A stretch of 36,590 bases of DNA, taken from positions 1 to 36,590 of the forward strand of contig CAXBLG010000023.1 of assembly GCA_963976395.1 (NCBI GenBank). The letters are read 5' to 3'. This DNA comes from UBA11612 sp963976395. GTDB lineage: Bacteria; Pseudomonadota; Alphaproteobacteria; Rhodospirillales; Rhodospirillaceae. This document shows, piece after piece, positions 7,335-15,660 of this stretch; within the stretch, counting starts at the first letter, position 1; each line of letters opens with the position of its first letter. Made by a program: the position numbers and the translations under genes. Under the pieces are notes generated by a model that worked only from the letters and a program-made list of their open reading frames with translations, searched no databases and was not told where the DNA came from.

Positions 7335-8435
7335 ATGAAGACCGCATTTCGCATCGACTCAACCCGGTTTCTTCACCTCACCATTATTGCCCTACAGATT
7401 TTTTCTGTGGTGCAGGTTGTGTGGTGGTTTGTAGATCAGCAAACCTATGCGAAGCAAACAACGAGCCAGGTCAAAGCGCTTTACAGTTATGAAATGGCTG
7501 CTGCCCAGAAACTCTCCGACTTAGGGGTTTCTGCCGATGAAGTGACGACCTTGTTTCCTCATGCGCAGAGCGTGAATGGCCAGATTCAGCTTGCACCGGG
7601 TACGATTGATGCTCTTGAAGACTCGCAGCGCAGCCACGTCAATCAATACGCTTGGGAGAGCGGCTTTTTCCTCTTTGTGCTGGCATCCTGTATCGCGGTG
7701 TTGTGGCGTGGTTTGAGTAACGAGGCGGATGTACGCCGCCGCCAGGACAATTTTTTGGCGATGGTTTCGCATCAGTTCAAAACGCCACTGGCGAGTTTAC
7801 AGCTCTCGCTTGAAACTATGTTGATGCGTGAATTTTCTCCCGAACGATTTCAGCAGCTTTCTCGGCGTATGCTTGACGACTTGCGGCGTATGGAAAACAT
7901 GGTGTCTAAAATCCTGGATAGCGCGCGTCTGGATCGTGGCCGTGTTCCCCTCAATAAAGAGCGAGTAAATCTGAGTGAGGCGGTTCGGCACGTCCTTAGT
8001 AATTTGGAAGAGCCCGCGCGGCGCGAGAACGTGCAAATAGAGGCAAAAATCTCTCCTGAGGTAGAAGTACTTGCCGACCCGATGGCGGTAGATACTGTTT
8101 TGCGTAATCTTATTGAGAATGCGATTGCCGCAATGGCGCCCACGAAAGGCGGAAACGTTTGTATTCTCGCCCGCAAATCGGGGGATGATGTCGAACTAGA
8201 GGTGCGCGATACGGGCATCGGCTTTGAACCCGGGCAAGGACCGCAGCTCTTCAACAAGTTCTTCCGAGTGGAGTCTCATGGGGGACGCGATGCGGCCGGC
8301 ACGGGTCTGGGCCTGTTTATCGTTCATCGCTTCATGCATTTTGAAGATGGCCGGGTCCGGGCCGAGAGCGAAGGGCCGGGGAAGGGCGCCGCATTTACAG
8401 TCACGTGGCATGCGCCTCAGGGGCGGGTGTCCTGA
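7335..8435 (+). CDS. Membrane sensor histidine kinase embedded in the hem operon
   Basis: 366 residues. A first membrane helix at about 13-33, a roughly 75-residue periplasmic segment with no recognised sensor domain, and a second helix at about 109-125 lead into the kinase. HisKA has phospho-acceptor His146 in MVSHQFKTPLASLQ; the ATPase domain shows the N box NLIENA (259-264), G1 DTGIG (292-296) and G2 GTGLGL (322-327). There is no HAMP or PAS domain between helix 2 and HisKA. The stop overlaps the response regulator start (TGATG), making them a cognate pair. Position between hemL and hemC suggests it senses a signal tied to haem supply, envelope state or oxygen; the ligand is unknown. Two histidines in the periplasmic part (76, 101) are candidate ligands, but nothing proves haem binding. 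Confidence 0.93.
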   Translation: MKTAFRIDSTRFLHLTIIALQIFSVVQVVWWFVDQQTYAKQTTSQVKALYSYEMAAAQKLSDLGVSADEVTTLFPHAQSVNGQIQLAPGTIDALEDSQRSHVNQYAWESGFFLFVLASCIAVLWRGLSNEADVRRRQDNFLAMVSHQFKTPLASLQLSLETMLMREFSPERFQQLSRRMLDDLRRMENMVSKILDSARLDRGRVPLNKERVNLSEAVRHVLSNLEEPARRENVQIEAKISPEVEVLADPMAVDTVLRNLIENAIAAMAPTKGGNVCILARKSGDDVELEVRDTGIGFEPGQGPQLFNKFFRVESHGGRDAAGTGLGLFIVHRFMHFEDGRVRAESEGPGKGAAFTVTWHAPQGRVS

Positions 8436-9187
8436 TGTCTGAGGCTTCCCAGCCAAACAACACGCCGAGCCGTATTCTTGTGGTGGAGGACGACCTTCAT
8501 CTTGCCGAAGGTATGGCGGAGAACATGCGCGCGGAGGGATACGATACAGATACGGCCTATGATGGTCGGGCAGGCCTGGAAAAGGCGATTGCGAAAAATT
8601 ATGATTTGCTGGTTCTCGATGTGATGCTGCCTCATATGGATGGCTTTGCTCTGTGCCGGGAGTTGAGGGCGCAAGGCAAAAATACGCCGGTTCTTTTTCT
8701 AACCGCGCGCGGCGACCCTAGCGATCGCGTGCGCGGCCTTGAGGCCGGGGGCGATGACTACCTGACAAAACCCTTTCATCTTGATGAGTTTTTACTGCGC
8801 ATTCGCGCCATTCTGCGCCGTTGGCAGTGGTACAAGTCGTCCGTTGAAAAGCCGACAGCAGGTGCCGTTCTGCGGTTCGCCGACAACGAAGTCAATTTCA
8901 ACACCTTCCGCGCGCAATCTTGGGATGGCGTGTGGCACGATCTTACCGAAAAGGAAGCCATGATTCTTAAAGTCCTCGCGGAACAACCCGGCGAAGTTGT
9001 CGCTCGGGACGATTTGTTGGAAAAAGTTTGGGGTTATGAGGTTTTTCCGTCCACACGGACCGTTGATAATTTCATTCTGCGTTTACGCAAACTTTTCGAG
9101 CGGGAGCCGCACGAGCCGCGTCATTTTCTGACGGTGCGCGGTGTGGGATATCGCTTTGCACCGGAAGGCGAGGAACAAGGATCGTGA
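8435..9187 (+). CDS. OmpR/PhoB-family response regulator embedded in the hem operon
   Basis: 250 residues from the ATG at 8435. The receiver domain has the acidic pocket ED (19-20), phospho-acceptor Asp62 in LLVLDVMLP, Thr90 and Lys112 in YLTKPF. The C-terminal winged helix spans about 150-240 (DLTEKEAMILKVL, TRTVDNFILRLRK, TVRGVGYRF). An upstream start at 8405 is possible in frame, but the ATG overlapping the kinase stop (TGATG) is the natural coupled start. The stop overlaps the hemC GTG by four bases (GTGA), so kinase, regulator and hemC are read as a coupled set. It is a DNA-binding output; the hemA/hemH palindrome is one conceivable target, though OmpR proteins usually bind direct repeats, so that link is speculative. 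Confidence 0.94.
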   Translation: MSEASQPNNTPSRILVVEDDLHLAEGMAENMRAEGYDTDTAYDGRAGLEKAIAKNYDLLVLDVMLPHMDGFALCRELRAQGKNTPVLFLTARGDPSDRVRGLEAGGDDYLTKPFHLDEFLLRIRAILRRWQWYKSSVEKPTAGAVLRFADNEVNFNTFRAQSWDGVWHDLTEKEAMILKVLAEQPGEVVARDDLLEKVWGYEVFPSTRTVDNFILRLRKLFEREPHEPRHFLTVRGVGYRFAPEGEEQGS

Positions 9188-10125
9188 AACCACTACGAAT
9201 CGGCACCCGCGGTTCTGACTTGGCCATGTGGCAAGCCGAAGACGTCTTCAAAAAAATCAGCGCGCTACCGGGCGCGCCTCCGCTCGAGATTGTGAAAATA
9301 AAATCCAGCGGCGATCTTAATCAGACGGTCCCGCTCTGGACGACCACCGGCCGCGGTTTCTTCACCGTCGAGCTGGATCAAGCCCTGCTTGATGGGCAAA
9401 TTGATCTGGCTGTGCACAGCTTAAAGGATCTCGCGACCGTTCTGTCGGAAGGCACGTTCCTGGCTGCCGTTCTGGAGCGGGAAGACCCACATGATGCTAT
9501 TGTTACTCGCAGCGGCACCGATCTGATGGGTCTTGTAGAAGGCGCTCGCTTGGGGACAAGCAGTCTTCGTCGCCGGGCCTTTGTCGCAAACGTGCGGCCT
9601 GATATCGAACATGCTGAACTGCGCGGAAACGTGCCAACGCGTTTGCGCAAGTTAGATGAAGGCGAATATGACGCCATCATCCTGGCCACTGCGGGATTGA
9701 AGCGGCTCGGTTTGGGAGATCGCATCTCAGCGCGGCTGCCGATGGATATTTTTCCGCCGGCGGCCGCCCAGGGCGCAGTGGCGATTGGCACCCGCGTCGG
9801 GGATGACGACATCATAAAATGGGCTCGTCCACTAGAGCATATGCCGACCCGCCTGGCTGTAGATGCTGAGCGAGCGCTCCTGCGCCGTCTTGAAGGAGGC
9901 TGCCAGGCTCCAGTCGGCACTTTGGCCACGGTGTCTGATGAGTCCATAAGCATCCACGCAGCGGTTTGCAGTCTGGACGGCACAGACCTTGTCGCCGCGC
10001 GTGCTTCGGCACCGTTGTCAGACGCATTCAAAGTCGGCGAACAATTGGCGGACGAGTTGCTCGCGAAGGGTGCAGGACGCGCTTTAAAAGAAGCCGATGA
10101 TCGCCGTAAAGCGGCCGCTCGTTAA
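9184..10125 (+). CDS. hemC: Hydroxymethylbilane synthase (porphobilinogen deaminase)
   Basis: Polymerises four porphobilinogens to hydroxymethylbilane. The 313-residue protein has IGTRGSDLAMWQA at the N-terminus, KSSGD, GRGFFTVELDQALL, the catalytic Asp82 in VHSLKDL, GTSSLRRRA, RGNVPTRLRKL and the dipyrromethane-attachment Cys240 in GGCQAPVG. The start is GTG at 9184, overlapping the response regulator stop by four bases, which implies translational coupling. hemD, which often follows hemC, is absent here; hemE comes next after 27 bases. Confidence 0.97.
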   Translation: MKPLRIGTRGSDLAMWQAEDVFKKISALPGAPPLEIVKIKSSGDLNQTVPLWTTTGRGFFTVELDQALLDGQIDLAVHSLKDLATVLSEGTFLAAVLEREDPHDAIVTRSGTDLMGLVEGARLGTSSLRRRAFVANVRPDIEHAELRGNVPTRLRKLDEGEYDAIILATAGLKRLGLGDRISARLPMDIFPPAAAQGAVAIGTRVGDDDIIKWARPLEHMPTRLAVDAERALLRRLEGGCQAPVGTLATVSDESISIHAAVCSLDGTDLVAARASAPLSDAFKVGEQLADELLAKGAGRALKEADDRRKAAAR

Positions 10126-10152
10126 CACGTATAATAAGAACAGGACCTAAAC

Positions 10153-11211
10153 ATGGCAGATGCACAAACGAAGACCGCTTCGGCGGAGTTCCCCCCCTTT
10201 TTGGCAGCCTGCCGCGGCTTACCAGCGCCGCATACACCGGTTTGGATTATGCGTCAGGCGGGGCGATATCTGCCCGAATACCGCAAAGTGCGCGAGAAAG
10301 CGGATTTCGTAACTTTAACGCGCACGCCAGAACTCGCGGCTGAGGTTACACTGCAACCTTTGCGCCGCTTTGATTTTGATGCCTCCATCATCTTTAGCGA
10401 TATCATGACGCCGTTGCAGGGTATGGGTGTTGCGCTCGACTTTAAACCAGGTCCGGTGGTGGACGAGCCCATCCGCTCGCTGAAACAAGTGGATGCGCTT
10501 CGGCCGTTGGTGCCCGAACAAGATGTGCCCTTTGTGATGGAGTCTATCCGCATGGTGCGGGGTGAGTTGCCGGCGCATGTGCCGTTGATCGGGTTTGCAG
10601 GCTCGCCGTTCACATTGTTTTGTTATCTGGTAGCAGGAAAGCCCTCCAAGGAGTTTTCCGAGCCGCGGTCGTTTCTGCACGCCGAACCGGCGACGTCAGC
10701 GCTTTTATTGGACCGCCTGGCGGATGCGATGATTGTGTATCTTCGTGCCCAAGCAGCCGCTGGTGCCCAAGCCCTTATGCTGTTTGAATCCTGGGGTGGG
10801 CTGCTTGGACCACAAGACTATGCGGCCTATGCCATGCCGCCGGTACGCCGCATCGTGGAAGGACTCGCTGATCTCGATGTGCCGTTGATTTATTTTGCCA
10901 ATCAGGGTGGTGCCAATCTGCGCGTGATTTCGGACCTCAATGTTGATGTTGTTGGGTTGGACTGGCGGGTCTCCATCGAAGAGGCGCGTGGAATTTTAGG
11001 GGCGGGCAAAGCGGTACAGGGCAATCTAGATCCAGCAGTGCTATTCGCGCCTAAAGATACATTATGCCGTCGAATCGATGATGTTCTAGCCGATGCGGGC
11101 ACTGCGCCCGGACATATTTTCAACCTCGGTCATGGGATATGGCCGGAAACCGACCCGGACGCCGTGGCGAGATTGGTTGACTATGTACATGAGCGAACAT
11201 CCAAAGGCTGA
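10153..11211 (+). CDS. hemE: Uroporphyrinogen decarboxylase
   Basis: Decarboxylates the four acetate side chains of uroporphyrinogen III to give coproporphyrinogen III. The 352-residue protein shows WIMRQAGRYLPEYR (Arg34, Arg38), the catalytic Asp83 in IIFSDIMTPLQ, GFAGSPFTLF, FESWGG, GLDWR and the C-terminal FNLGHGI motif with its active-site His. An AGGACC ribosome site lies 5 bases before the ATG. A TATAAT hexamer at 10130-10135, without a good -35, leaves open a weak internal promoter in the 27-base gap after hemC. hemF follows after 13 bases. Confidence 0.97.
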   Translation: MADAQTKTASAEFPPFLAACRGLPAPHTPVWIMRQAGRYLPEYRKVREKADFVTLTRTPELAAEVTLQPLRRFDFDASIIFSDIMTPLQGMGVALDFKPGPVVDEPIRSLKQVDALRPLVPEQDVPFVMESIRMVRGELPAHVPLIGFAGSPFTLFCYLVAGKPSKEFSEPRSFLHAEPATSALLLDRLADAMIVYLRAQAAAGAQALMLFESWGGLLGPQDYAAYAMPPVRRIVEGLADLDVPLIYFANQGGANLRVISDLNVDVVGLDWRVSIEEARGILGAGKAVQGNLDPAVLFAPKDTLCRRIDDVLADAGTAPGHIFNLGHGIWPETDPDAVARLVDYVHERTSKG

Positions 11212-11224
11212 CCGGGGAGAAGAC

Positions 11225-12088
11225 ATGACGACTGCATCACAAGTAGGGACCAGTGTGTCCGTGCCGCCGGAAGGATTCGCGACAAAGGCCGGCGTCTATT
11301 ACCGCGATTTGCAGGATCGTATCTGCGCGGCGTTTGAAGGCCTGGATTCCGGCTCTAAATTTGAGGAGACTTCTTGGCAGCGCGATCCGGATCATCGCTT
11401 GAAAGGCGGTGGACGGATGAAGGTGATGCGCGGCGAAGTGTTCGAAAAAGTTGGCGTTAACTTCAGTCATGTATGGGGTGTGTTGAAGAAAGAGTCGATT
11501 CCGCAAATTCCCGGCGCGCTTGAGTCTGAGGGTCGGTTTTCGGCCTGCGGTATTTCTTTGGTTGCACATATGAGCAATCCCTTCACGCCCATTGTGCATA
11601 TGAATATCCGATGCATGGAAACCAGCAAGCTTTGGTTTGGAGGGGGAGCCGATCTTACCCCGACGTTCCCATTTGAAGAGGATACGAAAGAGTTTCATGC
11701 TGCTCTGAAAGCCGCTTGCGATTCTTATCGGCCGGACGCCTATGCGGAATACAAAGAATGGTGCGATAAATACTTTTATCTGCCCCATCGTAAGGAGCCG
11801 CGCGGCGTCGGCGGTATATTTTTTGATGAGCTTGCCAGTGGTGATGCCGCTGCCGACTTTAAGTTTCAGCAGGCGGTAGGTGAAGCATTCCTCAGCGTCT
11901 ATCCGCGTATTGTCGAGCGCCGCAAGGGCACTCCGTTTACGGAAGAAGATCGCGACAAACTACTTCACAAACGGGGCCGCTACGTAGAATTTAATTTGGT
12001 CTATGATCGCGGTACCAAATTTGGGTTTGCGACAGATGCCAATCCGGATGCCTACTTGATGAGCATGCCGCCTATCGTTAAGTGGTAG
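11225..12088 (+). CDS. hemF: Oxygen-dependent coproporphyrinogen III oxidase
   Basis: Oxidatively decarboxylates coproporphyrinogen III to protoporphyrinogen IX using O2. The 287 residues carry FEETSWQRD, GGGRMKVMRGEVFEKVGVN, VHMNIRC, WFGGGADLTP, CDKYFYLPHRKEPRGVGGIFFD and VEFNLVYDRGTKFG, the conserved series of the family. I chose the ATG at 11225, with GGGGAG about 8 bases upstream. The frame stays open upstream into hemE, but those residues do not look like HemF. Use of HemF rather than HemN indicates haem synthesis under oxic conditions. Confidence 0.97.
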   Translation: MTTASQVGTSVSVPPEGFATKAGVYYRDLQDRICAAFEGLDSGSKFEETSWQRDPDHRLKGGGRMKVMRGEVFEKVGVNFSHVWGVLKKESIPQIPGALESEGRFSACGISLVAHMSNPFTPIVHMNIRCMETSKLWFGGGADLTPTFPFEEDTKEFHAALKAACDSYRPDAYAEYKEWCDKYFYLPHRKEPRGVGGIFFDELASGDAAADFKFQQAVGEAFLSVYPRIVERRKGTPFTEEDRDKLLHKRGRYVEFNLVYDRGTKFGFATDANPDAYLMSMPPIVKW

Positions 12089-12110
12089 CGGTTAAGGGAG
12101 ATCCTTTTTC

Positions 12111-12560
12111 ATGGCAGAGTTTTTGTCGAGCGCCTATCCGTGGATCAAAGCTGTACATATTATCGCGGTTATTTCTTGGATGGCCGGGCTCCTCTATTTA
12201 CCTAGGCTATTCATCAATCATGTTGGATTGGCGCCAGGGTCAGAAGCCTCGGATATGCTGAAGGGTATGGAGGAGCGTCTCCTGCGCATTATTATGCGCC
12301 CGGCCTTCATAGTAAGTTTGTTGCTTGGTCTCGCGCTTCTGCATACGCCAGGTGTTATTGATTGGTCGTCAGTCTGGATTTGGCTAAAACTGGTATTTGT
12401 GCTGGGCCTTGTCGTTATGCATGGACTCATGGAAGTGTGGCGCGCGCGGTTTGCGCGCAACGCCAATCAGCATACCGCCCGGTTCTTTCGGTTCATGAAT
12501 GAAGTGCCGACCCTACTGATGGTTGGCATCGTCCTGCTTGTTGTTGCAAAACCTTTCTAA
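12111..12560 (+). CDS. hemJ: HemJ-type protoporphyrinogen IX oxidase (UPF0093)
   Basis: Integral membrane protein of 149 residues with four predicted helices (about 12-33, 60-78, 85-107, 128-147). It carries the family signature WIKAVHIIAVISWMAGLLYLPRLF, with the conserved His16, and the C-terminal FRFMNEVPTLLMVGIVLLVV. HemJ replaces HemG/HemY in many alphaproteobacteria and cyanobacteria and oxidises protoporphyrinogen IX to protoporphyrin IX, the substrate of HemH. The ribosome site AAGGGAGA precedes the ATG. It directly follows hemF (22-base gap), and its match to alphaproteobacterial HemJ is one of the better lineage hints in the window. Confidence 0.93.
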   Translation: MAEFLSSAYPWIKAVHIIAVISWMAGLLYLPRLFINHVGLAPGSEASDMLKGMEERLLRIIMRPAFIVSLLLGLALLHTPGVIDWSSVWIWLKLVFVLGLVVMHGLMEVWRARFARNANQHTARFFRFMNEVPTLLMVGIVLLVVAKPF

Positions 12561-12596
12561 GCATTTTCTTATAAGTCGGCTCTAGGGAGATAAATC

Positions 12597-13367
12597 ATGC
12601 GCTTGGAAAATAAACTTGCGGTGGTTACGGCGGGTGCATCGGGCATGGGACGTGCGGGATGTCTTCGGTTCGCCAAGGAGGGCGCAAAAGTAGCTGTTGT
12701 CGATGTTAATGCGCAGGGCGCGAAGGAAGTTGCGGACACCATAAAAGCGGCTGGCGGTGAAGCTCATGCGATCATGGCAGATTTAAGCAAACCTGAAGAC
12801 TGCAGCCGCGCGATGAACGAAGCGGCGACGGTCCTTGGCGGCATTGATATTTTATGGAGCCACGCAGGTGTTCCTGGTACCGATCAGGTCGAAGATATAC
12901 CGCTCGACGAATACGAAATCGCGATGAATTTGAACGTCAGGTCTGTGTATTTATGCGTTGGCGAAGCCGTTAAGCATATGCGCGGCCGTAGCGGGGGCTC
13001 GATTATTTTGACGGCTTCTATCTCCGGGCTGGTGGGTTCGCAGCTCAGCCCCCTATATTCGGCAGGAAAATTCGGCGTAGTCGGTCTTGCGAAGTCTTTT
13101 GCCCTTCGTTACGGCCCGGAAAAAATCCGCGTCAATGTTGTGTGCCCAGGTTTGACCAATACACCGATGTTGCGGAAATTCATGGGACGAAACGTGGATG
13201 ATGTCGCAGCGGCGCAAACCGAAAAGGTATTTATGGCAGGGATTCCTCTTGGGCGTCTCGGCCAACCTGAAGATGTCGCAAATGCAGCCCTCTGGCTCGC
13301 CTCTGACGAGTCGAGCTATGTGACGGGTATTTCCATTCCCATCGACGGCGGATATATCGCCAAATAG
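12597..13367 (+). CDS. SDR family NAD(P)-dependent oxidoreductase
   Basis: A classical short-chain dehydrogenase of 256 residues. The Rossmann loop TAGASGMGRAG (11-21), the Asp36-containing VVDVN that favours NAD(H), SHAG at 88-91, the catalytic Ser (141 or 143), Tyr154 and Lys158 in YSAGK, and the C-terminal IDGGYIAK are all present. It therefore has normal cofactor and catalytic residues, unlike the SDR-fold dehalogenase at 2794. A clear AGGGAGAT ribosome site precedes the ATG. It follows hemJ after 36 bases and may be read through from the hem operon, but nothing ties it to haem. The substrate is unknown. It converges on the flippase gene, with stops one base apart. Confidence 0.9.
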   Translation: MRLENKLAVVTAGASGMGRAGCLRFAKEGAKVAVVDVNAQGAKEVADTIKAAGGEAHAIMADLSKPEDCSRAMNEAATVLGGIDILWSHAGVPGTDQVEDIPLDEYEIAMNLNVRSVYLCVGEAVKHMRGRSGGSIILTASISGLVGSQLSPLYSAGKFGVVGLAKSFALRYGPEKIRVNVVCPGLTNTPMLRKFMGRNVDDVAAAQTEKVFMAGIPLGRLGQPEDVANAALWLASDESSYVTGISIPIDGGYIAK

Positions 13368-13368
13368 C

Positions 13369-14679
13369 TTAGTCCCCGCGTAAGGACTCACGGATGCAGT
13401 CCTCGGGAGTGCTCAGTGTGGTCGCGAAAAATCCAGTAACTAAAATACCTAGGGCAAGCGCGGTGACATATGCAATGCAAACGGCAGCCGCAGCGCCGGC
13501 CGACCCATAGGTGCGTATAAAAATCGGGGTGAGAGATAGATTGACTGAAATAGCGACGATGCTAATGCCCGAAATCCACCCGGTTCGATGGGTGTAGTAA
13601 AGATAGGACGATACGAGACCTAAAATGTTGTGGGCTGTCCAGGCTCCAACCAACCAAACAAAGATTAACGCTGCAGTCGTATAGTCCGCTCCGACGATCC
13701 ACGGAAAGACGAGCCATCCGATGAGAGCGAGGCCCGTGCCAGCTAAAAGCATGCAGCTGATAAAGGCTGTGCCCCCTCTTGCAATCGCATATCGCGAATT
13801 GGTGCCGTTGGTTTTCATTTTCTGATAATACCAGGGAGTCCACGCGCGGTTGAGCGCCCCGCCGATCATCGTCATCACCTGACTTAGGGTAAGGCCGACG
13901 GTATAAATGCCGGCAGCTTCCACTCCCTTCATAGCGGCTAGAAAAAAGGGCCCAGCAGCAAGCAATATGGATGCACTTAGCATATGCGGTAGAAGTGGCG
14001 CGCCGTAGCGCAAGGCCGCGCGCGCATCATGAAGACTAAACCGCACGACGCCATATCCGCGGTTCCGCAGCCAAACGAGGCAGCTTAGCGTCAAAGCGAT
14101 ATTGGCTATGGCGAGGCTCATCACTAAGGCTTGCCATGTCACCAAGCCCATCACCGCGGTGACTCCAATCACGACTTGGATACCGCCCGCGCGTGCTACT
14201 CGCCAAAATCCATATTCAACTGGTTTTTGTTCCATCTGGAGGAGAGTGAGTACCGTGGTTAGCAGGACTTGGCTCCAGGCGACTACGATCCATGCCCATA
14301 ACCATGGGGACGGCAAGGGGAACAGTTCAAATAAATAGTCCTGCGCGATATGCGCAACTACAAATGCTCCAATGGCGAAGGCAAAAGAAATAAGGACCGC
14401 AGTCGAGACGTAACGAGGAAAGTCTATGTCTGTGCGGTCAACAAACCGACGCCCAATCGCGGTTTCGACTCCCATGCTCACGAGCGGCGTGACCAGCGTG
14501 ACGGCGACGAGAACAATCCCGTAGAGGCCGTAATCGGCAGGTAAAACAAGTCTTGTTAGGATTAGGGTGACGAAAAAGGGAAACAATGCAGCGGCGGCGT
14601 TAAATGCTGTGTACAAGCCCGCATCCCTGTGCAGGCTAGGACGTGTAATGCTTTTGAATATAGTTTTGACGATTGTCAC
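13369..14679 (-). CDS. Polysaccharide flippase-like membrane protein (Wzx/MOP superfamily)
   Basis: 436 residues, very hydrophobic, with about 12 predicted membrane helices. The N-terminal part (LYTAFNAAAALFPFFVTLILTR) and the GLYGIVLVAVTLVTPLVSMG segment are typical of O-antigen/polysaccharide transporters, as is the charged loop after helix 4. The likely role is moving a lipid-linked oligosaccharide across the inner membrane. It is divergent from the PhyH-type dioxygenase gene, with only 66 bases between starts, and lies close to a Wzy-like polymerase, which supports a Wzx/Wzy-type pathway. It is not specific enough for a gene symbol. Confidence 0.85.
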   Translation of the reverse strand: MTIVKTIFKSITRPSLHRDAGLYTAFNAAAALFPFFVTLILTRLVLPADYGLYGIVLVAVTLVTPLVSMGVETAIGRRFVDRTDIDFPRYVSTAVLISFAFAIGAFVVAHIAQDYLFELFPLPSPWLWAWIVVAWSQVLLTTVLTLLQMEQKPVEYGFWRVARAGGIQVVIGVTAVMGLVTWQALVMSLAIANIALTLSCLVWLRNRGYGVVRFSLHDARAALRYGAPLLPHMLSASILLAAGPFFLAAMKGVEAAGIYTVGLTLSQVMTMIGGALNRAWTPWYYQKMKTNGTNSRYAIARGGTAFISCMLLAGTGLALIGWLVFPWIVGADYTTAALIFVWLVGAWTAHNILGLVSSYLYYTHRTGWISGISIVAISVNLSLTPIFIRTYGSAGAAAAVCIAYVTALALGILVTGFFATTLSTPEDCIRESLRGD

Positions 14680-14745
14680 AGGTGGTGGCCGGCTTTGGGA
14701 ACAATTCAGAACCGCGCGAGCTTGTAATTAACCGCAGTCCACAGG

Positions 14746-15660
14746 ATGATTTGCGGCATGATGCGTCAGAAGTTGTCCTTGGTCGAGAAAATCCCCTTTG
14801 CGCCAGCAGCTATGTTGATCGCAAAGACCTTAATGGGTGCTCGGCTGCGTGGACCTGTGCCGCTGATGACGGATCAAACAATCAGCGGCTGGTGCGATAT
14901 TGTTCGCCGAGATGGCGTGTGCGCTGTTGAGAACTTTTTGAGCGCAGATGAATGTGCTCACTTGTGTACAGAAAACAAAGTCTTCATGGACGCATTTCCA
15001 GGCGCCGTTCAGGTTGATGTGTTCGGCGCCGATCGGCGGGTTTTTCTTGGAAAGACGCCGCCAGGACATTTGGCTGATGTTTTTGCCGATTCGCGCCTAG
15101 CCTCTTGCGCATCGGTGATCTTGGGCGCTGGGACCGTTAACCTCGCGACTCTTGCTGGGCACCTCACGGCTGTTCCTGGCAATATCGGGTCCGGTGGCGG
15201 GTGGCATCGCGATTCATTTACCAATCAATTTAAAGCGATGATCTATCTGAGCGACGTTGGGCCTGAAAACGGGCCATTCCAGTATATACGAGGCTCACAC
15301 CATCTTCGTTCGATGATTTGCGATCAGCGTTTGGCAGAATTAAGGGTTGGGCAGGTCCGCGTCAGGGATGAACAAATCGCGAAGCTTGTTGATGAGAATC
15401 CCCAACGGTTGATCACGTTGACGGGCCTTGCGGGAACTTTAATTCTTGCGAACACCACAGGTCTTCATCGCGGTATGCCGATCATATCGGGGGAGCGTTA
15501 TGCGCTCACCAACTACTATTTCCCACCGCGAGCGTTAACCGCAGAGCTAACGGGTCATTTCAAGCCGATCCTGGGGGTGCATGTGCCTTATGAACGCACG
15601 GCCAACAATTCAATGGAGTCCGTATATAGGGAGCCGCGGTCCAGTGGGACTAAAAAGTAG
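14746..15660 (+). CDS. Phytanoyl-CoA dioxygenase (PhyH) family Fe(II)/2-oxoglutarate oxygenase
   Basis: 304 residues with the iron triad H154-x-D156 (GGWHRDSF) and H241 (GLHRGMP), plus Arg251 as the likely 2-oxoglutarate ligand, on a double-stranded beta-helix core. MIYLSDVGPENGPFQYIRGSHH is typical of the PhyH group. Such enzymes hydroxylate small molecules or lipids. Position among flippase, FkbM-type methyltransferase and polymerase genes suggests hydroxylation of a glycan or its lipid carrier, but this is inference. The start is uncertain: ATG 14746 has no ribosome site, and ATGs at 14758 and 14761 have a weak AGGA. The last 73 bases overlap the convergent FkbM gene. Confidence 0.87.
   Translation: MICGMMRQKLSLVEKIPFAPAAMLIAKTLMGARLRGPVPLMTDQTISGWCDIVRRDGVCAVENFLSADECAHLCTENKVFMDAFPGAVQVDVFGADRRVFLGKTPPGHLADVFADSRLASCASVILGAGTVNLATLAGHLTAVPGNIGSGGGWHRDSFTNQFKAMIYLSDVGPENGPFQYIRGSHHLRSMICDQRLAELRVGQVRVRDEQIAKLVDENPQRLITLTGLAGTLILANTTGLHRGMPIISGERYALTNYYFPPRALTAELTGHFKPILGVHVPYERTANNSMESVYREPRSSGTKK

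Noticed and set aside
9378..10031. 217-codon minus-strand frame opposite hemC
   Set aside because: Ser/Arg/Ala-rich low-complexity translation with no domain; the hemC frame explains the region.
11093..11224. Upstream extension of HemF into hemE
   Set aside because: The residues do not resemble HemF, they overlap the well-conserved hemE 3' end, and a good ribosome site supports the ATG at 11225.
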